Source: Candidatus Zixiibacteriota bacterium (lineage in GTDB: Bacteria > Zixibacteria > MSB-5A5 > SM1-73). From it: a DNA stretch of 20,590 bases. Shown here piece after piece: positions 1 through 6,527 of the stretch. Position numbers and translations under genes: made by a program. Within the stretch, counting starts at the first letter, position 1, and each line of letters begins with the position of its first letter. The notes beneath the pieces were generated by a model. The model saw nothing but the letters and a program-made list of their open reading frames with translations, had not been told where the DNA came from and searched no databases. The DNA is taken from NCBI GenBank assembly GCA_022866585.1, contig JALHUP010000060.1, positions 1-20,590 of the forward strand, read 5' to 3'.

Positions 1-1
1 A

Positions 2-1663
2 TATCTTCTAATGCTTGAGATTCTCAAAAAGACAAAACCAAGCGGTTACACTTCACAATTGCCCATTATTACAGGTGTGGCGTTTTTAGGATTTTCTTCC
101 GCCTTCTGGCTTCAGACCATAAGAGCGGAGGTTTATACTTTAAACATCTTTTTCACTTTGTTGTTGATCTTTCTTCTGGTGAAGCGGTCCAAGGAAAAAG
201 ATACCAACTGGTGCTTTAAGATTCTGATTTTGTTTTCATTTGTCTTAGGACTATCTTTCGCCAACCATCCCCTTTTAATGATCACTTTATTGCCTGCATT
301 CCTGACATTTTCGTTGGTTAACGATTTTAAACGTTTTTTGGAGCTAAAAAAGATAATGCTATTGTTATCGTTTTTCCTATTTGGAATCTCACTTTATCTT
401 TTTTTGCCCGTAAGATCAAACCTTTCACCCGCTATCAATTGGGGAAGACCAGACAGTTTGGCAAACCTTTTCTCATATATAACCAGATCATCTCAGTCCA
501 CTTCAGTTGCGACAAGTTCTCATGTTCCCTATCTAAATAGATTCTGGTTCACCTTATCATTTCCGGTGCTTCAATTTAGTTTACCTCTTTTTTGGTTGGG
601 AGTGTTAGGTGCGTATGCAATGTTTAAAGAATCCAAGAAGTTTTTTATCTTTTCGTTTTTACTTTTTATCTTTAATCTTTTTACCGCCACCTGGGCTACT
701 GATTTCTCTTTGAGAAACTATGATCTTTTGGGCTATCTTTTGCCCTCATTGTCTGTATTTGCGATCTGGTTTACTTTCGGAATATCTTTCCTTTTTGAGA
801 TAGTAAGAAAAAATATTAAGGAGAGGTTTGCCCCATCCCACCCTTCGGGAGACCACAAGGGTCTCCCCTACATTCTTGAATTCTTTCTTTGCGGATTAAT
901 CTTATTATTGCCGATCTATCAAATAGCGAAAAACTTCGATCAATGTAATAAAAGATCAAATACTTGGGCTTATCAATATGCGGACCAAATTCTAAATTCA
1001 GTCAAAAAAGATGCTTTGATCTTAGCTGGAGATGACAATACTTTGACCACGCTGTGGTATCTGAATTATGCGGAAAAAAAAAGGCCAGATGTCAGAATCA
1101 TAAGTAGCAGTGCCCTTTCTCAAAAAAGTTATCAAGCTCAACTCCGGAAACAATATGAAGAAGTAAATCTGCCGAAAATTGAATCAGCTAACTTACAAAG
1201 GATGGCGAATCAACTTTGCCGACTCAACACAGACAAAATGCCAGTGTATTGTCAATATTACACTAACGATACAGCTTTCGCCCACCATCTTTCGCCGGTC
1301 GGATATATTTTTGAATATCATCAAAATCGGGTAGCATTATCCGATTCGGACATAAAAAAGCAAAAAGAATTTTTGGAGAATAATTTGAAAAGCAAAGGGT
1401 TCGATCTCATCACCAAAGAGCATTTTGGAAATTTAGTCTTTAACTTAGGGGTGTTTTACAATCAATTGGGTATTTCAACCATTTCCTTAGAATATCTTCT
1501 TATGGCTTTGGATATCGATCCTTCCAATTCAAGGATCTATGCTCAATTAGGCAAAGCCTTTTTAAAAATGGGTGAGATAAGCAAAGCCAAAGAATTTTTT
1601 CAGGCGGCTTTGGAATTGGATCCATATAACCAGGATGCAAAAAGAGCATTAGAAAATATCTAA
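2..1663 (+). CDS. DUF2723/TMEM260-like GT-C membrane protein with C-terminal TPR (5' partial)
   Basis: Probably a polytopic GT-C-fold glycosyltransferase that moves a sugar from a lipid carrier to a protein or glycan outside the cytoplasm; this role is inferred from the DUF2723 (protein O-mannosyltransferase-like) family. The frame is open to the window edge. The ATG at position 11 is not the true start: the paralogue at 11254 has about 95 more N-terminal residues, including the acidic DSAEF motif, which must lie upstream here. Visible features are several hydrophobic helices, the family-like strings RAEVYTLN, LSFANHPLLM and YLFLPVRS, a soluble domain after the last helix (about residue 310 on), and about two TPR units at the end (YLLMALDIDPSN, FFQAALELDPYN). 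A palindromic repeat is carried in frame near residues 274-287. The next gene starts 24 bp downstream, suggesting co-transcription. The family call is firm; the substrate is unknown. Confidence 0.85.
   Translation, partial: YLLMLEILKKTKPSGYTSQLPIITGVAFLGFSSAFWLQTIRAEVYTLNIFFTLLLIFLLVKRSKEKDTNWCFKILILFSFVLGLSFANHPLLMITLLPAFLTFSLVNDFKRFLELKKIMLLLSFFLFGISLYLFLPVRSNLSPAINWGRPDSLANLFSYITRSSQSTSVATSSHVPYLNRFWFTLSFPVLQFSLPLFWLGVLGAYAMFKESKKFFIFSFLLFIFNLFTATWATDFSLRNYDLLGYLLPSLSVFAIWFTFGISFLFEIVRKNIKERFAPSHPSGDHKGLPYILEFFLCGLILLLPIYQIAKNFDQCNKRSNTWAYQYADQILNSVKKDALILAGDDNTLTTLWYLNYAEKKRPDVRIISSSALSQKSYQAQLRKQYEEVNLPKIESANLQRMANQLCRLNTDKMPVYCQYYTNDTAFAHHLSPVGYIFEYHQNRVALSDSDIKKQKEFLENNLKSKGFDLITKEHFGNLVFNLGVFYNQLGISTISLEYLLMALDIDPSNSRIYAQLGKAFLKMGEISKAKEFFQAALELDPYNQDAKRALENI
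829..871 (+). repeat. Palindromic repeat inserted in frame in the DUF2723 gene
   Basis: The core is GGGAGACC (847-854), loop ACAAG, GGTCTCCC (860-867): an 8 bp perfect stem inside a coding sequence, flanked by C-rich DNA unlike the AT-rich gene around it. It is translated as roughly PSHPSGDHKGLPY in the linker between two membrane segments. Counting from comparable positions to the shared CNKR motif, this protein is about 9 residues longer than its paralogue here, so an in-frame insertion is the simplest reading. Confidence 0.5.
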
Positions 1664-1686
1664 GAGATTCATCCTTAAGGAAAGAG

Positions 1687-2715
1687 ATGAAAAGAGAGAG
1701 CGAAATCGACGTTTCCGTAATAGTGCCCATGTTCAACGAGGAGGAGAACGTTACCATGACCTTAGAGCGTCTTTCCTCAGCCCTTGACTCCACCAATAAG
1801 AAGTGGGAAATCGTTATCGTGGATGATGGCTCTACGGATAATACTAAAAAATTGGTGGAGGACTATTCGCATCTCAATGGTGGGATTAAATTGTTCTCTT
1901 ATGCTCCCAATCAGGGCAGGGGGAAAGCATTGAGGGTTGGATTTCAAAGGGCACAAGGGAAGATAATCTGCACCACGGATGCGGATTTAAGTTATGATGA
2001 AAGGCACATAGTCAGGATGATAAGATTGTTGGAGCAAAACCAGGATATGGACCTGGTGATAGGTTCCCCATACATTGAAGGAGGCAAAGCCGAAGGTGTC
2101 CCCTTCTTAAGACTTCTCGTAAGCAGATTAGGAAATAAGATATTGGGTTTTGCCATGAAAGGAAAACTAACCACAGTTACCGGAGTCTTGAGGGCTTACA
2201 GGCGAGAATGCATCAGATCGTTAGAGCTTGAATCAGATGGGAAGGAGATCCATCTGGAGATACTCTCCAAAGCCTTAAGTATGGGATACAAAGCCATGGA
2301 GATGCCGGCCACCTTGAAAGCCAGGAAAAAAGGAAAATCAAAGTTCAAATTCAAAGCCACGGCCCTTTCGCATATCATCTTTTCATTTTTTGAAAAGCCC
2401 ATAATCCTATTCGGGCTGGTCGGTCTTTTTATGCTCTTCTTGGGATTTTGGGGAGGAGTTTATGTGATATATCTTTGGCAAAAAGGAACACTCAATCCCA
2501 ATCGTCCTCTGATGACTTTGATCGTCCTTCTGGTGATCAGTGGAATCCAGGTGCTTTTGTTCGGCTTTTTGGGAACTCAATTAGTTCATTTAAGAAAAGA
2601 AATTTACAAGATACAAAGAGAAAACAAGAATTTGGAAGAGAAAATAAATAATTTGCCTGCAAAGATTGAAGTGGAAGAAGAAAAAACTGGAGTGTCTGCC
2701 TTCAGGGCGCGTTGA
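1687..2715 (+). CDS. GT2 family glycosyltransferase, dolichyl-phosphate-mannose synthase-like, membrane anchored
   Basis: Likely transfers a sugar from a nucleotide donor to a polyprenyl phosphate on the cytoplasmic face, which would supply lipid-linked donor to the neighbouring GT-C proteins. The GT-A domain shows VSVIVPMFNEEENV at the N-terminus, VDDGSTDNT (residues 45-53) and the metal-binding TDAD (D98-x-D100). Two C-terminal membrane helices (about residues 235-262 and 275-300) and a short charged coiled coil (about 300-330) follow. The start is ATG with AAGGAAAG just upstream. The last residues (SAFRAR) and the TGA stop lie inside the left terminus of a dispersed repeat beginning at 2695, so the original C-terminus was probably different. 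GT2 family is certain; the donor sugar is not. Confidence 0.9.
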   Translation: MKRESEIDVSVIVPMFNEEENVTMTLERLSSALDSTNKKWEIVIVDDGSTDNTKKLVEDYSHLNGGIKLFSYAPNQGRGKALRVGFQRAQGKIICTTDADLSYDERHIVRMIRLLEQNQDMDLVIGSPYIEGGKAEGVPFLRLLVSRLGNKILGFAMKGKLTTVTGVLRAYRRECIRSLELESDGKEIHLEILSKALSMGYKAMEMPATLKARKKGKSKFKFKATALSHIIFSFFEKPIILFGLVGLFMLFLGFWGGVYVIYLWQKGTLNPNRPLMTLIVLLVISGIQVLLFGFLGTQLVHLRKEIYKIQRENKNLEEKINNLPAKIEVEEEKTGVSAFRAR

Positions 2716-2854
2716 AAAACCCTCTTGTTCGTGCGGGAATTGGATTTCCCGCACGAGAGTGGTTCGGGAATTCCAATTCCCGAACCAACTTAAAAACCGC
2801 GAAAGCAAGCTTTCGCACTCCAAAACCACTTTTTCAACAGTCCCTTCAGGCGGA
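2695..2854. repeat. MITE-like palindromic element, copy 1 (160 bp)
   Basis: The ends are inverted copies of each other: TCTGCC...GTTGAAAAA at the left and TTTTTCAAC...GGCGGA at the right. Three perfect hairpins lie inside: 2730-2739/2746-2755, 2761-2772/2775-2786 and 2799-2806/2809-2816 (GCGAAAGC-AA-GCTTTCGC). The right half from 2798 to 2833 is identical to 5626-5661 in copy 3, while the left half carries two hairpins absent from copies 2 and 3. It has no coding capacity. It starts inside the end of the GT2 gene and could also act as an mRNA 3' structure. Confidence 0.75.
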
Positions 2855-2860
2855 CCAATC

Positions 2861-2964
2861 TCCCAACAGATTAAACAGATTAAAGGATAAGAAAATCCGT
2901 TTCATCCTTTAATCTGTTTATAGTGAACTCGTCGAACCATTGGGAATCCTTTAATCTGTTGGGA
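2861..2964. repeat. Nested inverted repeat
   Basis: The outer arms TCCCAACAGATTAAA (2861-2875) and TTTAATCTGTTGGGA (2950-2964) are perfect inverted copies. Inside them, ACAGATTAAAGGAT (2875-2888) pairs with 2904-2917 over 14 bp. Between inner and outer arms sits a GTGAACTCGTCGAACC segment (2923-2938), a variant of a motif also found at 7847 and 9242. It fills the space between copy 1 of the MITE-like element and the GT4 gene; its function is unknown. Confidence 0.65.
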
Positions 2965-2984
2965 AAAAGCCAATCAAAGAGCAA

Positions 2985-4175
2985 ATGTTATCATCTCCCA
3001 AAATTTGCCTAATTACTAATCGCTATCCAGCTCATCCCGACGACGTGGCTTCGCCTTTTGTGAAAGATTTCCATTTAGGACTCAAAAAAAAGGGAGTGGA
3101 AGTTTTTGTGTTCACTCCCTATTATGAGACAGAAAAAATTAGCCCAGACGAGAATGTGATCAGATTCAAATGGGCTGGTGGGGAAAAAGTGGTGGGCGCT
3201 TTGAATCTTTTCAATCCCAAGGAGACTTTTCAGCTTTTTTCCTTTTTGAAAAATGGCAAACGACAACTCTTGGAGCGACTTGAGGAAATAAAACCCGATT
3301 CTTGTTTAGCCTTGTGGGCTTTACCCTCAGGGTGGTTTGCGTATTTGGCAAAAAAGAAACTGGGCATTCCATATTCGGTGTGGTGCTTAGGATCGGATAT
3401 ATATGTGTGGGCAAAGAAACCTTTCCTGCGCGGGATTATAAAAAAAGTATTAAAAGAAGCGGATTTCCTTTTTGCGGATGGTTTTGATCTAAAAGAAAAG
3501 GTGGAAGAATTATGCGGAAAGAAATGTATATTTTTACCCAGCATGAGAAAATTACCTAGGACTATAGACCAAACCATAGGATTAGATAAATCAAAAACGA
3601 ATTTCTTGTATCTGGGACGGTGGGAGAAGAAGAAAGGTTTAGATGAGTTGATAAAAGCATTTGCTTTAGTCAAAAAAGAAATGGCCCAGATAAATCTTCA
3701 TATCTTGGGCTGGGGCGATTATGAAAGAGGAATGCGAAAACTTATAAATCAGCTCGAGCTAAAAGAAGATATAAAAATTGTAGGCAAGGTTTCCACAAGC
3801 TTGGTGGTTGCATATTTAAAAGAATCTGACTGTCTGATGATCCCCTCCAAAGGGGATAGCATTCCTCTGGTCTTCTCCGAAGCACTCCAGATGAGGACTC
3901 CCTTGATAGTGACTGATGTTGGGGACATGGGACATTTAGTAAAAAAATTTGACTTAGGTAAAGTTGTTCCCTGTGAAGATGTTCAAAAATTAGCTTGTGC
4001 CATGAAGGAGTTTATAAAAGAAAGAAAAGATTATTCCAAAAGTATCCCAGAAGTTCTGAAATTCCTCAATATCGAAAAGGCGGTGGGTGATTACCTAGAA
4101 ACGATTTGGAGGTATGACCGTCCGCCGTCTGCAGTCGGCCGACCGCCGCAAGAGATTATAGCCAAAAATCCCTGA
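2985..4175 (+). CDS. GT4 family glycosyltransferase (GT-B fold)
   Basis: Predicted cytosolic retaining glycosyltransferase acting in assembly of a surface glycan. The N-terminal domain has the typical opening (KICLITNRYPAHPDDVASPF) for acceptor binding. The C-terminal domain has the GT4 signatures FLYLGRWEKKKGLDELIKAF, an acidic/hydrophobic helix in SIPLVFSEALQMRTPLIVTD (the last E of the EX7E-type motif is present, the first is replaced by D) and VGD. 396 aa is normal for the family. The ATG at 2985 has only a weak ribosome site. The last about 20 residues (DRPPSAVGRPPQE...) come from a GC-rich palindromic patch at 4117-4150 and probably are not native. It stands apart from the preceding GT2 by 269 bp of repeats. 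Confidence 0.9.
   Translation: MLSSPKICLITNRYPAHPDDVASPFVKDFHLGLKKKGVEVFVFTPYYETEKISPDENVIRFKWAGGEKVVGALNLFNPKETFQLFSFLKNGKRQLLERLEEIKPDSCLALWALPSGWFAYLAKKKLGIPYSVWCLGSDIYVWAKKPFLRGIIKKVLKEADFLFADGFDLKEKVEELCGKKCIFLPSMRKLPRTIDQTIGLDKSKTNFLYLGRWEKKKGLDELIKAFALVKKEMAQINLHILGWGDYERGMRKLINQLELKEDIKIVGKVSTSLVVAYLKESDCLMIPSKGDSIPLVFSEALQMRTPLIVTDVGDMGHLVKKFDLGKVVPCEDVQKLACAMKEFIKERKDYSKSIPEVLKFLNIEKAVGDYLETIWRYDRPPSAVGRPPQEIIAKNP
4117..4150. repeat. GC-rich decayed palindrome at the GT4 C-terminus
   Basis: This short GC-rich stretch in an AT-rich gene is centred on CTGCAG and includes the perfect palindrome GTCGGCCGAC (4134-4143). It encodes a proline/arginine-rich tail with no counterpart expected in GT4 enzymes. 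I read it as a repeat that has run into the end of the gene, but I see only one copy in this window. Confidence 0.35.
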
Positions 4176-4200
4176 TACAAGGGAAGACGATGTTGGTAGC

Positions 4201-4369
4201 CGCAGGCTTCAGTGCGTGTTGAAAAAGTGGTTTTTGGAGTGCGAAAGCTTGCTTTCGCGATTTTGTGAAATTTAGAAGTTCTTGTGCCGCCATTAGCTCT
4301 CAGTAAAACCGCACCAGCAAGCTGGTGCACTCCAGTTTTGTGGTTTTTCAACAGTCCCTTCAGCCTGCG
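4201..4369. repeat. MITE-like palindromic element, copy 2 (169 bp, inverted relative to copies 1 and 3)
   Basis: The termini CGCAGGC...TGTTGAAAAA and TTTTTCAACA...GCCTGCG are inverted repeats of about 26 bp. Two perfect hairpins lie inside: GCGAAAGC-TT-GCTTTCGC (4241-4258) and GCACCAGC-AA-GCTGGTGC (4311-4328). Read on the minus strand, the order of modules matches copy 3 (5511-5682), with a diverged centre. Non-coding; fills the gap between the GT4 and dehydratase genes. Confidence 0.75.
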
Positions 4370-4456
4370 AGGGGGTAGAAAAGGATAGGGACTCTCCCGA
4401 GGATATTTATCTTGCTTTGTCTTCTATATTTCATTATCTATAATTAGTGCAATATC

Positions 4457-4471
4457 AAGGAGCGGAAGTTG
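4457..4471 (+). promoter_or_regulatory. Shine-Dalgarno site deciding a TTG start
   Basis: AAGGAG (4457-4462) is followed after 6 nt by TTG (4469). The Rossmann motif begins a few codons later, so this TTG is the natural start of the dehydratase. Confidence 0.7.
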
Positions 4472-5458
4472 AACATTAGGAATAAGAAAATTCTTGTGAC
4501 TGGTGCAGGCGGATTTGTGGGAAGCCATCTGGTCGAAGCTTTAGTCAAATCCGGGGCAAAGGTGAAAGCTTTTGTGCATTACAATTCCCGCAACGATTGG
4601 GGAATGCTGGAGAATGTTGATAAGAATGTCTTAAGGGAAGTTGAGGTGATGGCATCGGACTTAAGAGATGCGGATGCGGTCCGAAATGCGGTCAAAGACC
4701 AAGAGGTGGTTTTTCATCTGGGTGCCTTGATCGGCATTCCCTATTCCTATGTTAATCCCAGGGACGTAGTCGATACCAATGTTAGTGGAACCTTAAACGT
4801 TCTCACCTCTGCTCGTGATTTCAATGTAGAAAAAGTCATTCATACCTCCACCAGCGAGGTTTATGGCACGGCCCAGTATGTCCCTATGGATGAAAACCAT
4901 CCGGTAAATCCTCAGTCACCCTATGCGGCTTCCAAGTTGGCGGCGGATCTTTTGGCTTTGAGTTTTCATCGTTCCTATGATCTCCCGGTGGGGGTGATAA
5001 GACCTTTCAATGTCTATGGTCCCAGACAATCAGCTCGGGCAGTCATCCCTTCTATAATTATCCAGGCATTGCTCAAAAGAACAGTTAATTTGGGTTCGAT
5101 TTCCCCTACCAGAGATTTGACCTTCGTGACCGATTCAGCCTCAGGCTTCATTGCTTTTGCCGAATGCGAAAAGACGGTAGGTGAAGTGGTGAACTTGGGA
5201 TCAAATCAGGAGGTCTCGATAAGTAAGCTGATCGATATGGTGTCCAACTGTCTGAACAAAAAAATAAAAATCATAAAAGAGAAGAAAAGAGTCCGTCCTG
5301 AAAAAAGCGAAGTGGAGAGGCTTTTCTCAGATTCAAGCAAAGCCAAAGCTCTGTTCGGCTGGAATCCAAAAATAGATATAGAAGAAGGGATTAGAAAGAC
5401 TATAAGCTGGATAGAAAAGAATATTGATAGTTACAAACAGGAGATTTACAACATTTAG
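4469..5458 (+). CDS. NAD-dependent sugar-nucleotide 4,6-dehydratase, LegB-like (extended SDR)
   Basis: Extended short-chain dehydrogenase predicted to convert an NDP-hexose to the 4-keto-6-deoxy form in the cytosol. The Rossmann motif TGAGGFVGSH (G12, G15, G18) is followed by the FVHYNSRNDWGMLENVD region, GALIGIPYSY and TSTSEVYGTAQYVPMDENH. These resemble LegB-type enzymes that act on GDP- or UDP-linked amino sugars more than RmlB or Gmd. Catalytic Y152 and K156 (SPYAASK) are present, followed by RPFNVYGPRQS. 329 aa is the normal length. It is followed by a nucleotidyltransferase and a DegT aminotransferase, a usual set for making a 4-amino-4,6-dideoxy sugar. The fold and general reaction are confident; the LegB assignment is by resemblance only. 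Confidence 0.85.
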   Translation: MNIRNKKILVTGAGGFVGSHLVEALVKSGAKVKAFVHYNSRNDWGMLENVDKNVLREVEVMASDLRDADAVRNAVKDQEVVFHLGALIGIPYSYVNPRDVVDTNVSGTLNVLTSARDFNVEKVIHTSTSEVYGTAQYVPMDENHPVNPQSPYAASKLAADLLALSFHRSYDLPVGVIRPFNVYGPRQSARAVIPSIIIQALLKRTVNLGSISPTRDLTFVTDSASGFIAFAECEKTVGEVVNLGSNQEVSISKLIDMVSNCLNKKIKIIKEKKRVRPEKSEVERLFSDSSKAKALFGWNPKIDIEEGIRKTISWIEKNIDSYKQEIYNI

Positions 5459-5483
5459 AAGGGAAGTTGAATAAATTGGGAGT

Positions 5484-5501
5484 GTCAAGCCTTAGCTTGA
5501 C
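5484..5501 (+). repeat. Short hairpin next to MITE-like copy 3
   Basis: GTCAAGC (5484-5490), loop CTTA, GCTTGAC (5495-5501): a perfect 7 bp stem. It is followed by ACCCTACAAAGT (from 5500), a 12-mer that also follows the Y-shaped element at 14449-14502, so the two probably belong to one repeat family. There is no U-run after it, so it is not an obvious terminator. Confidence 0.5.
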
Positions 5502-5510
5502 CCTACAAAG

Positions 5511-5682
5511 TCTGCCTAAAGGGTGTGTTGAAAAACCTAATCCGGAGTGCACCAGCTTGCTGGTGCGGTTTTCCCCCAAAGTGTAAGTAGTGATGGTCTA
5601 AGAACATATTTAGATTTCAAAAAATCGCGAAAGCAAGCTTTCGCACTCCAAAACCACTTTTCCAACAGTCTCTAAAGGCAGA
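5511..5682. repeat. MITE-like palindromic element, copy 3 (172 bp)
   Basis: Bounded by TCTGCC (5511) and GGCAGA (ending 5682), with inverted termini containing TGTTGAAAAA and TTTTCCAACA. Hairpins are GCACCAGC-TT-GCTGGTGC (5549-5566) and GCGAAAGC-AA-GCTTTCGC (5627-5644). 5626-5661 is identical to 2798-2833. It lies between the dehydratase and nucleotidyltransferase genes and has no coding capacity. Confidence 0.75.
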
Positions 5683-5709
5683 TGCTCCGTAGACTGGAAA
5701 GATTTCGAT

Positions 5710-6420
5710 ATGAAAGTAGTCATCTTAGCTGGTGGAAAAGGTAGAAGGCTTTATCCCTACACTGTGGTCTTGCCTAAACCACTTATGCCCATCGGGGATT
5801 TTCCCATCTTAGAGGTGATATTAAAACAACTGAAAAACTGTAAGTTGACCGACATCACCATAGCAGTAGGACATTTAGGCAATCTCATCCAGACCTATTT
5901 TGGTGACGGGAAAAAATGGGGAGTGAATATAGCATATAGCTTCGAGGAGAAACCTTTAGGCACAGTAGGTCCTTTGACTCTTCTCCGGGGACTGGACAAA
6001 ACCTTTATGGTGATGAACGGCGATTTATTGACCACTTTGAATTATTCAAAGTTGATAGATTATCACAAAAAACAAAAACCGATGGCTACGGTTGCCGCCC
6101 AAAAAAGATCAGTAGACGTTGATTTTGGGGTGATTCAAAGAAATAAAGACGATCATATGGTTAAATATATAGAGAAGCCAAAGCTCTCTTATACAGTAAG
6201 CATGGGGATTTATATTTTTGAGCCGGAGATTTTGGATTTTATCCCTAAGGCTGAAAAATTCGATTTTCCGGATTTGATGCAACTTCTCTTAGAAAAAGAA
6301 AAAAAGGTGGCGATTTACAATTCAACCGATTTCTGGTTAGACATTGGCAGACCAGACGATTATCAAAAAGCCGTAGAAGAGTTTGAAAAAAATAAAAAAC
6401 TTTTTATTTATAAGGAATGA
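5710..6420 (+). CDS. NDP-sugar nucleotidyltransferase (RmlA/mannose-1-P guanylyltransferase-like)
   Basis: Predicted to activate a sugar 1-phosphate with an NTP, giving the nucleotide sugar used by the neighbouring dehydratase and aminotransferase. The N-terminus carries the nucleotide-binding signature LAGGKGRRL (residues 6-14) followed by LPKPLMPIGD, with the conserved lysine in PKP. MNGDLLT supplies the metal-binding aspartate, and FWLDIGRPDDY near the C-terminus is the second acidic site. At 236 aa it is a single catalytic domain without the CBS pair of PtmE-type enzymes or a left-handed helix domain. The ATG at 5710 starts just after MITE-like copy 3. Whether GTP, TTP, UTP or CTP is used cannot be read from the sequence. 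Confidence 0.88.
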   Translation: MKVVILAGGKGRRLYPYTVVLPKPLMPIGDFPILEVILKQLKNCKLTDITIAVGHLGNLIQTYFGDGKKWGVNIAYSFEEKPLGTVGPLTLLRGLDKTFMVMNGDLLTTLNYSKLIDYHKKQKPMATVAAQKRSVDVDFGVIQRNKDDHMVKYIEKPKLSYTVSMGIYIFEPEILDFIPKAEKFDFPDLMQLLLEKEKKVAIYNSTDFWLDIGRPDDYQKAVEEFEKNKKLFIYKE

Positions 6421-6444
6421 GAAAAACAGACAAAGGTTACTCTT

Positions 6445-6500
6445 ACGCGTAGCGAAACCTTCATGGCTTCGCCCAGAGGCATAAAGCCTCTGCTACGCGT
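6445..6500 (+). repeat. Y-shaped palindromic element 1 (outer stem plus two hairpins)
   Basis: Outer arms ACGCGTAGC (6445-6453) and GCTACGCGT (6492-6500) pair over 9 bp. Between them are GCGAA...TTCGC (6452-6456/6468-6472) and CAGAGGC-ataaa-GCCTCTG (6474-6480/6486-6492). A T-rich run (ctttttatttttt) begins at 6501, so on the plus strand it could also terminate transcription after the nucleotidyltransferase gene. It shares the string TAAAGCCT and a following GCTAC with the element at 14449. Confidence 0.6.
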
Positions 6501-6527
6501 CTTTTTATTTTTTCTTGAGAAGGAAAG

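Noticed and set aside
829..871. Frameshift or pseudogene caused by the repeat in the first gene
   Set aside because: The frame continues intact to the TPR end, so the insertion is tolerated.
2666..2912. Two overlapping plus-strand open frames across MITE-like copy 1
   Set aside because: They consist of translated palindromes and repeat termini with no ribosome site; repeat DNA, not genes.
3230..3673. 147-codon open frame on the minus strand inside the GT4 gene
   Set aside because: It lies fully opposite a well-supported glycosyltransferase and its translation shows no recognisable domain; a shadow frame.
2695..5682. CRISPR array or integron attC sites as explanation of the repeated palindromes
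   Set aside because: The copies are over 1 kb apart, in mixed orientation, with genes of ordinary size between them; no cas or integrase gene and no regular spacers.
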